A stretch of DNA of 64,000 nt from CAZIWW01 sp964543275 (GCA_964543275.1 CAZIWW010000001.1:1-64000), one strand, 5' to 3'; numbered from the stretch's first letter, positions 24,519 to 32,806 are shown. Program-made: numbers and translations. The notes: generated by a model not told the origin, from the sequence alone.

Positions 24519-25319
24519 ATGAAAATACTTTTTACTAAAAAAACCTGGCGGCTTTTGTTTTGGGTTATTGTCATTTTATGCCTGATTTTTTTGGGCGCTC
24601 GTGGGATGAGCAATAAATTTAAGGGAGCTACCTTGAGCGTAGTTCAGCCTTTTTCCAAAACATTTAGGATTTTCTCCGGTGGTGTGAGCGGTTTTTTTCG
24701 TTTTTTGGGATCAATTGGCGATTTAAAAGAGGAAAACGAAAGGTTGATTAAAGAGAACAACAGACTTTTGGCTGACAATGCTCTTCTTAGCGACATTGAG
24801 AGTGAGAACCGTGAGCTTAGAAGCGAGCTTGAACTGGCCCCTAGAAAAAAATATAATCTTGAGGCTAGTTTTGTTACCGCTCAAGATCCTCAAGGGCTTG
24901 GTAATTATTTAATAATTGACAAAGGAGCGAATAAAGGGATAAAAGACGGAATGCCGGTGATAGTATCTAGCGGGATTCTAACAGGGAGGGTGATTGAGGT
25001 TTATCCTCAAAGCGCGAAAGTTGTTTTGATTACCGATCCTTCAAGCGTCGTCAACGCCGAGGTGGAAGACAGCGAAGCTAAAGGAATTATAAAAGGGGAA
25101 TACGGGCTTGGTATTGTAATGGATATGATACCACAGAATAAAGTCATAAAAGAAGGTGACAGAGTAATTACTTCCGGATTGGGCGGGGAAATGCCCAGAG
25201 GTCTTTATGTAGGAGAGGTCAGCAATGTGGGTCAATCGGAAGATAAGCTTTTTCAGCAAGCCTCAATTGTTTCTCCGGTTGACTTTTCAAGCTTAAAAAT
25301 TGTTTTTGTGATAAAGTGA
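24519..25319 (+). CDS. mreC: Rod-shape determining protein MreC
   Basis: A bitopic membrane protein linking MreB filaments to PBP2. 266 aa: transmembrane helix at about 10-28, coiled coil at about 66-105 (rich in EENERLIKENNRLL), then the paired beta-barrel domain with DKGANKGIKDGMPVIVSSGILTG and ITSGLGGEMPRGLYVG. Follows mreB by 27 nt. Confidence 0.95.
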   Translation: MKILFTKKTWRLLFWVIVILCLIFLGARGMSNKFKGATLSVVQPFSKTFRIFSGGVSGFFRFLGSIGDLKEENERLIKENNRLLADNALLSDIESENRELRSELELAPRKKYNLEASFVTAQDPQGLGNYLIIDKGANKGIKDGMPVIVSSGILTGRVIEVYPQSAKVVLITDPSSVVNAEVEDSEAKGIIKGEYGLGIVMDMIPQNKVIKEGDRVITSGLGGEMPRGLYVGEVSNVGQSEDKLFQQASIVSPVDFSSLKIVFVIK

Positions 25320-25324
25320 TAGGT

Positions 25325-25554
25325 CTCTACGAACTACGAATCTGTACGAATGTACGAATGAGTGAGGATTGAAATAATGTGCTTATATAAAAATTGATTC
25401 GTATATTCGTGCAAAATTCGCCACCGCTACGGCGGGGTCCNNNNNNNNNNNNNNNNNNNNNNNNNNNNNNNNNNNNNNNNNNNNNNNNNNNNNNNNNNNN
25501 NNNNNNNNNNNNNNNNNNNNNNNNNNNNNNNNNNNNNNNNTAATTCGTAAAGAC
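25325..25554. repeat. TACGAAT-family inverted repeat, copy 2, broken by a scaffold gap
   Basis: CTCTACGAACTACGAATC and TACGAATGTACGAAT (25324-25361) face GATTCGTATATTCGTGC (25396-25412) and, beyond the N run, TAATTCGTAAAGAC. A GCCACCGCTACGGCGG palindrome sits at the gap edge. The gap lies inside the hairpin, so the missing part is probably more of the element. Confidence 0.75.
25441..25540. other. Scaffold gap (100 N)
   Basis: Exactly 100 N, the usual placeholder for a gap of unknown size, between mreC and mreD. Confidence 0.95.
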
Positions 25555-26100
25555 ATGCGAAATCTTATCTTTTTCATAATCTGTTTGGCATTGACGATTT
25601 TCCAACTTTCTGTGCTGGGAGTTTTTTTTAGCTATAATCGCTTGCCTGATTTAATCCTAGTATTTGTGACAGCTTTGGTTATTCAGAAGGGGCTAGAAGA
25701 ATCGTTAAAGTGGATTGTAATTTTAGGGTTGCTGATCGACGCCGGGTCTCATTGGTTGTGTGGAACCAGCGCTCTGGTTTTTTTAATATTGGGGGCTCTG
25801 TTTGGAGCTTTGTCGGAAGTGACTGGTATTAAAACTAGAAAAACTCTGCTTCTTTTTTCTCTGGCGCCGATTATTGCGATATTTAAAATAGCCAGTGACG
25901 CGGCCGTGATATTTCTTTCGAAGTTGGAAAACTATTGGCTGGGAGAAAATTTTCCAGAAGCGATTATTTTTTTCAGCTGGGATTATGTTTTAAAATTAAC
26001 CTACACCGTTTTGGCCGGCTATCTTATTTATTTTTTGCTTAAAAGGGTTGACGATTGGCTGCTGTCTTTCGAACCGGTGGAAGATTTTCAAAAAAAGTAA
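25555..26100 (+). CDS. mreD: Rod-shape determining protein MreD
   Basis: A 181-aa integral membrane protein with five to six hydrophobic helices and the YNRLPDLILVFVTALVIQKG start typical of MreD. Assigned by fold character and its position between mreC and PBP2. The ATG is 14 nt after the scaffold gap, so its ribosome binding site and any promoter may lie in missing sequence. Confidence 0.88.
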   Translation: MRNLIFFIICLALTIFQLSVLGVFFSYNRLPDLILVFVTALVIQKGLEESLKWIVILGLLIDAGSHWLCGTSALVFLILGALFGALSEVTGIKTRKTLLLFSLAPIIAIFKIASDAAVIFLSKLENYWLGENFPEAIIFFSWDYVLKLTYTVLAGYLIYFLLKRVDDWLLSFEPVEDFQKK

Positions 26101-26184
26101 TTTTCTTGAATTACTGGATTCATTTATTTTACAGGAGTCGAACCTTGTTACAGTTAGTGAGGTTTGATCACTACATCTTGTTTT

Positions 26185-28083
26185 ATGTTTCTGGAAAAAT
26201 ATTTCAAAAAAAAGAGACAGCAAAAAGGGTTTGAAGTGGAAGACATTTCGAATGGTTCTCTAGAGTCGAGCGAAGCCAGAGCGATTAGAGAACCTATTTC
26301 GGAAAAGGGTATTAAGTTCGCGCGCTATTTGGTTCTAGCGGTGTTTTTGATATTAGCTTTCAGAGTTTTCTATCTGCAGGTTATAAGGGGAAATTATTAC
26401 AGCGAGCTTTCTAAGGGAAACCGCATTCGAGAGATAGCTATAAAAGCTCCCCGAGGACTGATATTTGATAAAGCGGGCAAGAAATTAGTGCACAATGTTC
26501 CCAGCTTTGATTTGGTAATTATACCAGCCGATCTTCCCGATGACTCCAGGGAGAGATTGAAAGAAGAGGAAGAATTGGCGGAAATTTTGCAGATGAACAG
26601 TCGGAGTCTGAAGGCGATGGTGGAATCCCAGGACAGAAATTCTTTCAGTCCAGTTCTTCTTAAAGAAAATGTCAGCCAGGAGGAAGCGCTTATTTTTTTC
26701 GAGAAAAGAGAAAGATTTAGAGGGTTTCACTTAGATAAAACGGCGGTGAGAAAATACGAGGACGGGAATTGTTTTTCCTTTATAATAGGCTATACAGGAA
26801 AGATTACAAAGAATGAATTAAAGGAGTTCCCGAACTATCTAATGACGGATTATGTAGGAAAAACCGGGCTGGAGTACAGCTATGAAAAATATCTTCGCGG
26901 CCGGCATGGCAAGCAAGAAGTTGAGGTTGATTCTTTAGGCAACATTAAAAAAAATTTCGGAGCGAAGAGTCCGATTAACGGAAGCGACTTGTATTTAAGT
27001 CTGGACTCCGGGCTTCAAAAGAAAATACAGGATAGCTTGGAGAGAATACTTCAAGACATTGAAACAAATGCGGCTGCAGCTGTAGCCATTAATCCACAAA
27101 ATGGCGAGATACTTGCTTTAGCAAGTCTGCCTAGTTATGATAATAACTTGTTTGCCGAAGGGATTTCAAGCGAGGAATACAACAGCCTAATCACGGACAA
27201 AGACAAACCGATGTTTAATCGGGCGGTGAGCGGGGAATATCCTCCGGGTTCTACTTTTAAGCCTTTGGTAGCGGCTGCGTCTCTTCAAGAGGGAATTATA
27301 AATCCGGGGACGACTGTAAATTGTCTTGGGGCGATAAGCATTGGCAAATTTAGGTTTCCGGATTGGAAGGTCCATGGCATTACTGACGTCAGGAAAGCCA
27401 TTGCTGAAAGTTGCGACGTATTTTTCTACGCCGTTGGCGGCGGGTGGGATAATGTGTCGGGACTTGGGATTGACAGAATGAAAAAATACGCCAATTTATT
27501 TGGGTTGGGCAGGATTCTGGGTATTGATATTCCCGGCGAAGCTCCAGGACTTATTCCGGATCAATCGTGGAAAATGAAAACTTTTAACGAGAAGTGGTAC
27601 ATTGGAGATGACTACCATTGTGCTATCGGGCAGGGCTTTATTACCGCCACTCCTTTGCAGTTAGCAAATTATGCGGCGGCTATTGCCAACGGCGGGATAG
27701 TTTACCAGCCGCATTTAGTTAGATCAATAAAGAATTCTAATGGGGATGAAGAAACGATTAAGCCTAAAATACTCCATAAAAATTTTATCGCGCCTTCAAA
27801 CATAGAAATAGTAAAAGAAGGAATGCGGCAGGCGGTAACTTCTTCTTCCGGGTCGGCTAGGTCGCTTAGCGACTTAAAAGTGGCGGTGGCAGGCAAGACT
27901 GGAACGGCCCAATTTGGCAGTGAAGACAAGACTCATGGCTGGTTTATATCTTTCGCGCCTTACGATAATCCGGAAATAGCCATGGCGGTCTTGGTTGAAG
28001 GCGGCGGGGAAGGTCACAGCACGGCCGTGCCAGTAACTAAAGAAGTCTATAGATGGTATTTTGAGGAGCGGGAAAAGGATTAA
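26185..28083 (+). CDS. mrdA: Elongation penicillin-binding protein 2
   Basis: The D,D-transpeptidase of the elongasome that cross-links peptidoglycan made by RodA. 632 aa from ATG 26185 (MFLEKYF); a TTG at 26164 is an alternative. Cytoplasmic tail 1-50, transmembrane helix about 50-70 (ARYLVLAVFLILAFRVFYLQVI), pedestal domain with IKAPRGLIFDKAGK, and transpeptidase domain with nucleophile motif GSTFKP, second motif SCD, and KTGTAQ. Residues 24-37 of the tail (GSLESSEARAIREP) come from a palindromic insert. Last gene of the mre operon. Confidence 0.95.
   Translation: MFLEKYFKKKRQQKGFEVEDISNGSLESSEARAIREPISEKGIKFARYLVLAVFLILAFRVFYLQVIRGNYYSELSKGNRIREIAIKAPRGLIFDKAGKKLVHNVPSFDLVIIPADLPDDSRERLKEEEELAEILQMNSRSLKAMVESQDRNSFSPVLLKENVSQEEALIFFEKRERFRGFHLDKTAVRKYEDGNCFSFIIGYTGKITKNELKEFPNYLMTDYVGKTGLEYSYEKYLRGRHGKQEVEVDSLGNIKKNFGAKSPINGSDLYLSLDSGLQKKIQDSLERILQDIETNAAAAVAINPQNGEILALASLPSYDNNLFAEGISSEEYNSLITDKDKPMFNRAVSGEYPPGSTFKPLVAAASLQEGIINPGTTVNCLGAISIGKFRFPDWKVHGITDVRKAIAESCDVFFYAVGGGWDNVSGLGIDRMKKYANLFGLGRILGIDIPGEAPGLIPDQSWKMKTFNEKWYIGDDYHCAIGQGFITATPLQLANYAAAIANGGIVYQPHLVRSIKNSNGDEETIKPKILHKNFIAPSNIEIVKEGMRQAVTSSSGSARSLSDLKVAVAGKTGTAQFGSEDKTHGWFISFAPYDNPEIAMAVLVEGGGEGHSTAVPVTKEVYRWYFEEREKD
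26254..26294 (+). repeat. In-frame palindrome in the PBP2 cytoplasmic tail
   Basis: GGTTCTCTA (26254-26262) faces TAGAGAACC (26286-26294) perfectly. Between them is GAGTCGAGCGAAGCC, of the same CGAGCG type as the MiaA insert. It adds 14 residues to a disordered region. Confidence 0.65.
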
Positions 28084-28182
28084 TAAGGAATAAGGAGATC
28101 CAATCTCCATAGCTAGAGAGATTTGAAGGCTGAATCTCTAATCGGAATTACATATTCAAATACGCGACAGGATTGAATCGTA
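28084..28182. other. Spacer after PBP2 with short hairpins
   Basis: Contains GGAGATccaATCTCC (28091-28105) and an AGAGATT/AATCTCT pair (28117-28139). No clear T-run. Probably a decayed repeat. Confidence 0.4.
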
Positions 28183-28257
28183 ATGGTAACCTTGACAACG
28201 TTTGCGTTTTTAATTATCATTTGGGCTATTATTGGTTTATTGTTGATTGCGAAGTAG
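28183..28257 (+). CDS. Possible 24-aa single-helix membrane peptide
   Basis: ATG at 28183 opens MVTLTTFAFLIIIWAIIGLL and ends LIAK before TAG. The peptide is almost entirely one transmembrane helix with a terminal Lys, as in bacterial small membrane proteins. There is no strong ribosome binding site and no homology I recognise; the -35 of the greA promoter overlaps its end. It could be a chance ORF. Confidence 0.35.
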   Translation: MVTLTTFAFLIIIWAIIGLLLIAK

Positions 28258-28267
28258 ACGAGTATAA
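28239..28267 (+). promoter_or_regulatory. greA promoter
   Basis: TTGTTG, 17 nt, TATAAA. It overlaps the end of the small ORF at 28183. Moderate match to consensus. Confidence 0.45.
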
Positions 28268-28327
28268 ATTTAACAAAATTGGTATTCAATCATATGAATG
28301 CCTTTTAAGTTATTTAAACAAAAATCT

Positions 28328-28783
28328 ATGGTTAGGTATTTAACCCCGGAAGGGTTGAAAAAACTGGAAGAAGAGTTGAAAGAAAGAAAAACTAAAATGC
28401 GTCAGGCTATTGCCCAGTCTATTAAGGAAGCTAAAGAGCAAGGAGATTTAAGCGAGAATGCCGAGTATAGCGAAGCTAAAAGATTACAGGGTGAAAACGA
28501 GAGGCGCATTATGGAGTTGGAGAATTCGATTAGGACGTCTAAGGTGGTTAACTATGACAAAAAAAGTCAGGCAATTCAAATGGGTTCGAGAGTAAAAGTC
28601 AAATTCAACGGAATTGAACAAATTTTTGATATAGTTGGTTCTAATGAAGTTGATCCGCTTGGCAGCAAGATTTCTAACGAATCGCCTATAGGAAGAGCAC
28701 TAATGGGGAAAAGCGTTGGAGATAAGGTAATTGTTGAAACGCCAAGCGGGAAGAAGATGTATGAGGTGGTGGAAGTGAGTTAA
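28328..28783 (+). CDS. greA: Transcription elongation factor GreA
   Basis: Rescues backtracked RNA polymerase by stimulating transcript cleavage. 151 aa from ATG 28328 (MVRYLTPEGLKKLEEELKERK); an in-frame ATG at 28298 would add ten basic residues not typical of the family. The N-terminal coiled coil carries the acidic tip DLSENAEYSEAK, and the C-terminal FKBP-like domain has SPIGRALMGKSVGDKV. Followed by a strong terminator. Confidence 0.95.
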   Translation: MVRYLTPEGLKKLEEELKERKTKMRQAIAQSIKEAKEQGDLSENAEYSEAKRLQGENERRIMELENSIRTSKVVNYDKKSQAIQMGSRVKVKFNGIEQIFDIVGSNEVDPLGSKISNESPIGRALMGKSVGDKVIVETPSGKKMYEVVEVS

Positions 28784-28813
28784 ATGTTCTAATTGTCCTA
28801 GCTGTTTTTTACG

Positions 28814-28848
28814 GAAACAAGGCGTAGCCTTGTTTCTCTTGTTTTTTT
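28814..28848 (+). terminator. Intrinsic terminator after greA
   Basis: GAAACAAGGC pairs perfectly with GCCTTGTTTC around GTA, followed by TCTTGTTTTTTT. Lies 31 nt after the greA stop. Confidence 0.9.
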
Positions 28849-28886
28849 AGAGGAGGAAGTTATAATGGCAGTGAGGTTAGAAGCGA

Positions 28887-28976
28887 GAAGCAAGAATTAA
28901 GAAGTTAGGGCTTTGCTGTATAGGCGAGAGCGGTTGACTAATTCCTTGATTCTTAATTCTAGATTCTAGATTTTAA
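28887..28976. repeat. AAGAATTAAGAA / TTCTTAATTCT spacer hairpin
   Basis: GCAAGAATTAAGAA on the left faces TTGATTCTTAATTCTAG on the right. It fills the spacer before lysS up to a few bases before its ATG. Confidence 0.65.
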
Positions 28977-28980
28977 TAAG

Positions 28981-30432
28981 ATGCTTGACGAGATTAAAAA
29001 AACTAAGTTGAGAAAACTTGAGGCCTTGCGGGATCAAAGCGTCGATCCTTATCCAGAAAAAACTAGACGCTCTGTGGTTAATAAAGAGGCGTTGAGCAGG
29101 TTTGATAATTTGAAGGACAAGAAAATTTTCCTGGTTGGTCGCGTGCGTTCGCTTCGTCCGATGGGCGGATCGGCTTTTGCTCACATAGAAGACGGATCAG
29201 GAAAAATTCAGGTTTTTCTAAGCAAGAAAAATATAGGCGGAGAGAATTATAAGTTGTTTACTGATACTATTGAGATTGGGGATTTCGTGCAGGTCGAGGG
29301 AAAATTATTTAAAACCAAGAAGGGCGAGAAAACTTTGGAAGTCCGTGACTGGAAAGTTTTGGCCAAGAGCGTCTTGCCTATTCCAACAGAGTACTTTGGA
29401 CTCAAAGATCAAGAAGAACTTTTGCGAAAAAGGTATTTAGATTTAATGCTTAATCCGGAAACTCGGGAGCTTTTTAATAAAAAGAATATTTTTTGGCGGA
29501 CTGTCAGGAATTTTTTAGTTGAAAAAGGTTTTCTGGAGGTGCAAACGCCAGTTTTGGAAAATATTCCCGGCGGCGCGGAAGCGGAGCCGTTTGTTACTCA
29601 CCACAATGCTCTCGATCGCGATTTTTATTTGCGCATTTCATTGGAGCTTCCGCTTAAACGTCTTCTGGTCGGCGGCTATGAGAAAGTGTTTGAGATCGGG
29701 CGGGTGTTTCGCAATGAGGGAATCGACCGGGAGCATCTTCAAGAATATGATATGGTAGAGTTTTACGAAGCCTACGCGGATATGGAAAAGGGAATGAAGA
29801 CAGTTGAAGAAATGTTTAAAGATATTGTGAAGGCGGTAACCGGAGGAGCAAAAACGGAATATGAGGAAAGTTTGGTGAATTGGGGTGATAAATGGGAGAT
29901 AAAGGATTATTTTGAGTTGTTTAAAAAAGAAACCGGGATAGATTTAGATAATAAAGTAAGCGTTGAAGATTTAAAAAAGAGAGCCGACGAACTTGAGATT
30001 GAATATGAAGAAGATTATGGCAAGGGAAGAATGATTGATACAATTTTTAAAAAGACGGCTCGGGTTAAACTAATTCAGCCCTGTTTTTTGGTCGGTCATC
30101 CGATTGAAGTTTCGCCGCTGTCCAAAACAAACCCGAACGATTCCAAAAAAGTTTTGAGATTTCAAGTGGTGGCTGGAGGAATGGAGTTAGGCAATGGATT
30201 TTCGGAGCTTAACGATCCCATAGAGCAACGAAGAAGATTTGAAGAGCAGATGAGGTTGCGCAAAGCTGGCGACAAAGAGGCGCAAATGATGGATAAAGAT
30301 TTCGTGGAGGCGCTGGAATACGGTATGCCGCCGGCGGTTGGTTTCGGGATGAGCGAGCGGCTGTTCGCCATGCTTATGAATAAATCTGTTCGGGAGACGG
30401 TGATCTTTCCGCCGGTGAGAGGGAAGAAATAG
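28981..30432 (+). CDS. lysS: Lysyl-tRNA synthetase (class II)
   Basis: 483 aa. N-terminal OB-fold tRNA-binding domain (about 45-140; KKIFLVGRVRSLRPMGG and FAHIEDGSGKIQVFL), then the class II core with FLEVQTPVLENIPGGAEAEPFVTHHN, motif 2 (FRNEGIDREHLQEYDMVEFYEAY) and motif 3 (GFGMSERLFAMLM; the usual Gly-Ile-Asp-Arg is replaced by MSER). The lysyl-specific FEIGRVFRNEG is intact. The stop codon TAG is also the start of the repeat arm at 30431. Confidence 0.95.
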   Translation: MLDEIKKTKLRKLEALRDQSVDPYPEKTRRSVVNKEALSRFDNLKDKKIFLVGRVRSLRPMGGSAFAHIEDGSGKIQVFLSKKNIGGENYKLFTDTIEIGDFVQVEGKLFKTKKGEKTLEVRDWKVLAKSVLPIPTEYFGLKDQEELLRKRYLDLMLNPETRELFNKKNIFWRTVRNFLVEKGFLEVQTPVLENIPGGAEAEPFVTHHNALDRDFYLRISLELPLKRLLVGGYEKVFEIGRVFRNEGIDREHLQEYDMVEFYEAYADMEKGMKTVEEMFKDIVKAVTGGAKTEYEESLVNWGDKWEIKDYFELFKKETGIDLDNKVSVEDLKKRADELEIEYEEDYGKGRMIDTIFKKTARVKLIQPCFLVGHPIEVSPLSKTNPNDSKKVLRFQVVAGGMELGNGFSELNDPIEQRRRFEEQMRLRKAGDKEAQMMDKDFVEALEYGMPPAVGFGMSERLFAMLMNKSVRETVIFPPVRGKK

Positions 30433-30460
30433 TTAAAAGTTCAAAGTTAAAAGTTGAAAA
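30431..30460 (+). repeat. Left arm of the repeat enclosing four-helix-bundle gene 1
   Basis: AGTTAAAAGTTCAAAGTTAA AAGTTGAAAA type arm. By eye 24 of 30 positions match the reverse complement of the arm ending at 30897. The lysS stop overlaps its first bases. Confidence 0.75.
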
Positions 30461-30472
30461 TTTATTTGACTT

Positions 30473-30847
30473 ATGGACAACCAGGAATTTAAAAAGATGC
30501 TTATAAAGCGAGCGCTTAAGTTAGCTAGGGACACCATGAAATTCGTGGATAAATTTCCAAACAAAATATCAGCTCGTGTAATAGCCGATCAGCTCTTACG
30601 AGCCGTGACTAGTGTTGGTGCTAACATTATTGAGGCCCAGGCTGCTAGTTCTAGAAAAGATTTTGTTAACTTTTTAAATCACGCTTTGAAAAGTGGGAAC
30701 GAAACCAAGTTCTGGCTAGTTTTATCAGGAGATCTTGGGACTCAAATTACCAAAGAAGCTAAGGCTCTTTTAAAGGAAACTGATGAGTTAGTTAAAATTC
30801 TAGGTTCTAGCATTTCTACTTTGAGGGGCAAGAAGAAGATTGACTAA
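30473..30847 (+). CDS. Four-helix-bundle protein of the 23S rRNA IVP (S23) family
   Basis: 124 aa, all helical. The family signature is clear: FVDKFPNKISARVIADQLLRAVTSVGANIIEAQAASSRKDFVNFLNHALKSGNETKFWL. Relatives are encoded in 23S rRNA intervening sequences of Leptospira, Coxiella and others, and the DGR accessory protein Avd has the same fold. Members form pentameric barrels that bind nucleic acid; the cellular role of stand-alone copies is unknown. The gene lies between lysS and serS, enclosed by facing arms of an AAAGTTC-type repeat, and its start codon is 13 nt from the left arm. No reverse transcriptase is near, so a DGR role is not supported. A second member is at 48759. Confidence 0.9.
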   Translation: MDNQEFKKMLIKRALKLARDTMKFVDKFPNKISARVIADQLLRAVTSVGANIIEAQAASSRKDFVNFLNHALKSGNETKFWLVLSGDLGTQITKEAKALLKETDELVKILGSSISTLRGKKKID

Positions 30848-30897
30848 CTTTAAACTTTAAACTGCAACTTTTCACTTTTAACTTTACACTTTGAACT
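30848..30897 (-). repeat. Right arm of the repeat enclosing four-helix-bundle gene 1
   Basis: CTTTAAACTTTAAACTGCAA then CTTTTCACTTTTAACTTTAC ACTTTGAACTA, ending 4 nt before serS. It faces both the arm at 30431 and the arm at 32152 (shared CTGCAACTTTTCAC/GTGAAAAGTTGCAG). Confidence 0.75.
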
Positions 30898-30900
30898 ATT

Positions 30901-32169
30901 ATGCTTGATATCAAATTCATCCGTGACAATAAAGAAAAGGTTAAAGAAAATTGTCGGTTGCGCAATTTTAAAGTTGACATTGACCGGCTTTTGGAATTGG
31001 ACGAGAAGAGGAGGAGGTTGATTGCGAAAATTGGCGAACTCAAAGAACGAAAGAATAAGTTAAACAAAGAGGTAAAAACTACCGAAGATAAAGATAAGCT
31101 GATTAGAGAGGGAAAAGAAATTAAGACGCGGTTGGAGAAACTGGAGTCGGGGTTTAGAGAGATTGATAAAGAATATAGGACACTTCTTTTTAAAGTCCCC
31201 AATATGACTCATCCAGCAGCGCCAATTGGGAGGGATGATAGCGAGAATAAAAAGATCGAGCAATATGGCGAGCCTCCAAAATTCGATTTTGAACCAAAGG
31301 GGCATGAAGAGATAATGGAAAATTTGGATCTGATTGATTTTAAAAGGGGAACAAAAGTTGCTGGAGCCAAATTTTATTTTCTGAAAAACGAAGGCGCGCT
31401 TTTGGAGCAGGCTCTCATTCAATACGCTCTTAATGTTTGTGTTGAAAAAGGCTTCGTTCCTTTTGTTACGCCTGATTTGGCTAAAGACGAAGTGCTTTTG
31501 GGAATTGGCTATAATCCGCGCGGAGAGGAGGCGCAGATCTATAGTGTGGAAAATACCGATTTAAATTTGGTGGGGACGGCCGAGATTGTCATGGGCGGGT
31601 ATCATATGGGCGAAGTGATTCCTGAAGATAAACTGCCGCTCAAATATATTGCTCTCTCGCACTGTTTTAGAACTGAAGCCGGCAGTTACGGACGCCACAG
31701 CGCCGGGCTTTATAGAGTGCATCAATTTTCTAAAGTGGAAATGTTTGCTTACACTTTGCCGGAGGAGTCTGAAGAAATGCATAAGTATTTTAAAGACTTG
31801 GAAGTAAAAATCTTTAATGGGTTAGGCATTCCATTCCGAGTAGTTGATATTTGCGCTGGCGATTTGGGCGCGTCGGCTTACCGCAAATACGATCTGGAAG
31901 CTTGGATGACAAGCCGCGATGGTTGGGGGGAAATAACTTCGACTTCGGATACGACTGATTATCAAGCTCGGAGACTGAATATAAAAGTTAAGCGCAAAGA
32001 TGGCAGGAGAGAGTTTTTGCATATGCTCAACGGTACGGCTATCGCTACCTCGCGAGCCATGATTGCTATTATAGAAAACTGCCAGCAAGCGGATGGAAGC
32101 GTGGTTGTGCCGGAAGTGTTGAGAGAGTATATGCCGGGGGAAATTGAGGTAGTTAAAAGTTCAAAGTGA
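30901..32169 (+). CDS. serS: Seryl-tRNA synthetase
   Basis: Class II enzyme charging tRNA-Ser. 422 aa: long N-terminal antiparallel coiled coil (about 30-105) that binds the tRNA variable arm, then the core with NLVGTAEIVMGGYHMGE, motif 2 FRTEAGSYGRHSAGLYRVHQFSKVE, and motif 3 region HMLNGTAIATSRAMIAIIENCQ. The last residues VVKSSK and stop are encoded by a copy of the AAAGTTCAAAGTG repeat, showing that the repeat has replaced or extended the natural end of the gene. Confidence 0.95.
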   Translation: MLDIKFIRDNKEKVKENCRLRNFKVDIDRLLELDEKRRRLIAKIGELKERKNKLNKEVKTTEDKDKLIREGKEIKTRLEKLESGFREIDKEYRTLLFKVPNMTHPAAPIGRDDSENKKIEQYGEPPKFDFEPKGHEEIMENLDLIDFKRGTKVAGAKFYFLKNEGALLEQALIQYALNVCVEKGFVPFVTPDLAKDEVLLGIGYNPRGEEAQIYSVENTDLNLVGTAEIVMGGYHMGEVIPEDKLPLKYIALSHCFRTEAGSYGRHSAGLYRVHQFSKVEMFAYTLPEESEEMHKYFKDLEVKIFNGLGIPFRVVDICAGDLGASAYRKYDLEAWMTSRDGWGEITSTSDTTDYQARRLNIKVKRKDGRREFLHMLNGTAIATSRAMIAIIENCQQADGSVVVPEVLREYMPGEIEVVKSSK

Positions 32170-32200
32170 AAAGTTGCAGCCTAGAGTTTAAAGTTTGTTT
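32152..32200 (+). repeat. AAAGTTCAAAGTGAAAAGTTGCAG repeat overlapping the serS stop
   Basis: Same family and orientation as 30431. Shares the 14-mer GTGAAAAGTTGCAG with the reverse complement of the arm at 30848. It encodes the C-terminal VVKSSK of SerS and its TGA. Confidence 0.75.
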
Positions 32201-32373
32201 TAAGTTTGTTTTTGCTTGCGGGGTTTTCTTAATGCTGCTGGATGTCTTATCCAGCGTAGTTTAAAACGTAAGAGCGGGGGGAAACATAATTAAAATGATG
32301 GAAAAAATAGAAAAAAATCCGTGGTTCCCATTGAGAATAGCATCACTTCAGTAGAACGGCTGCCAGAGATTTT

Positions 32374-32640
32374 TTGAGGTTTAGAGATCGGCTTAAAGAG
32401 AATCTGAAGCTGTATGATGAGATGACTAATAATCTAGACGAAGCTTACAAGTATTTGGAGGAGCTCAAGAATAGGAAAAATAGAGAGTTGGCTCAAAGAA
32501 ATATGCAATGGTTAAATGAAGTTGTAAGAGACTTGGATAAGGACTTGGAAGAAATAAGCAGAGAGAATGAAAGAATTAATGAATTTTTGCTAAGGCTAAA
32601 GGATAGAATTGAGGAATTGCGAAAGGAACGAAAAAAATGA
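32374..32640 (+). CDS. Small coiled-coil hypothetical protein
   Basis: 88 aa from a TTG (MRFRDRL...), strongly charged and helical throughout, with heptad pattern LEEISRENERINEFLLRLKDRIEELRKERKK. It may bind a partner as a coiled coil; no family recognised. The start is uncertain: no ATG lies upstream in frame, the first in-frame ATG is internal (MTNN), and a short separate ATG frame (MMEKIEKNPWF...) ends at 32354 just upstream, so this could be the remains of a longer gene. Confidence 0.5.
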   Translation: MRFRDRLKENLKLYDEMTNNLDEAYKYLEELKNRKNRELAQRNMQWLNEVVRDLDKDLEEISRENERINEFLLRLKDRIEELRKERKK

Positions 32641-32650
32641 TTTTTTAAGA

Positions 32651-32773
32651 GGATGCGGAACATCCTGCTGGGTATTTTCAGAGACACCGAGTTGGAAATC
32701 CGGTAGACTTAGAAAAAAGAAGAATACTTGTGAAAAATAATGGGACCTCAAACCAAGGTTCAACCTAGCATCC
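32651..32773 (+). ncRNA. Possible structured RNA closed by GGATGC/GCATCC
   Basis: About 123 nt between the coiled-coil gene and the aminotransferase. The ends GGATGC (32652-32657) and GCATCC (32768-32773) are complementary, and TGCTGGGT near 32667 can pair with ACCTAGCA at 32764-32771, or GGATG with CATCC locally. It has no T-run and no obvious frame. This could be a leader element of the aminotransferase gene or simply decayed sequence. Confidence 0.25.
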
Positions 32774-32806
32774 GCTAAAGTTGAACTTTATGTGAACTTT
32801 TGAGCA

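Noticed and set aside
26131..26160. GGTTCGACTCC on the minus strand, resembling a tRNA T-arm
   Set aside because: Only three T-stem pairs form and there is no acceptor stem, anticodon arm or D-arm at proper distances.
32651..32773. T-box riboswitch before the aminotransferase
   Set aside because: The conserved antiterminator core and a terminator are missing.
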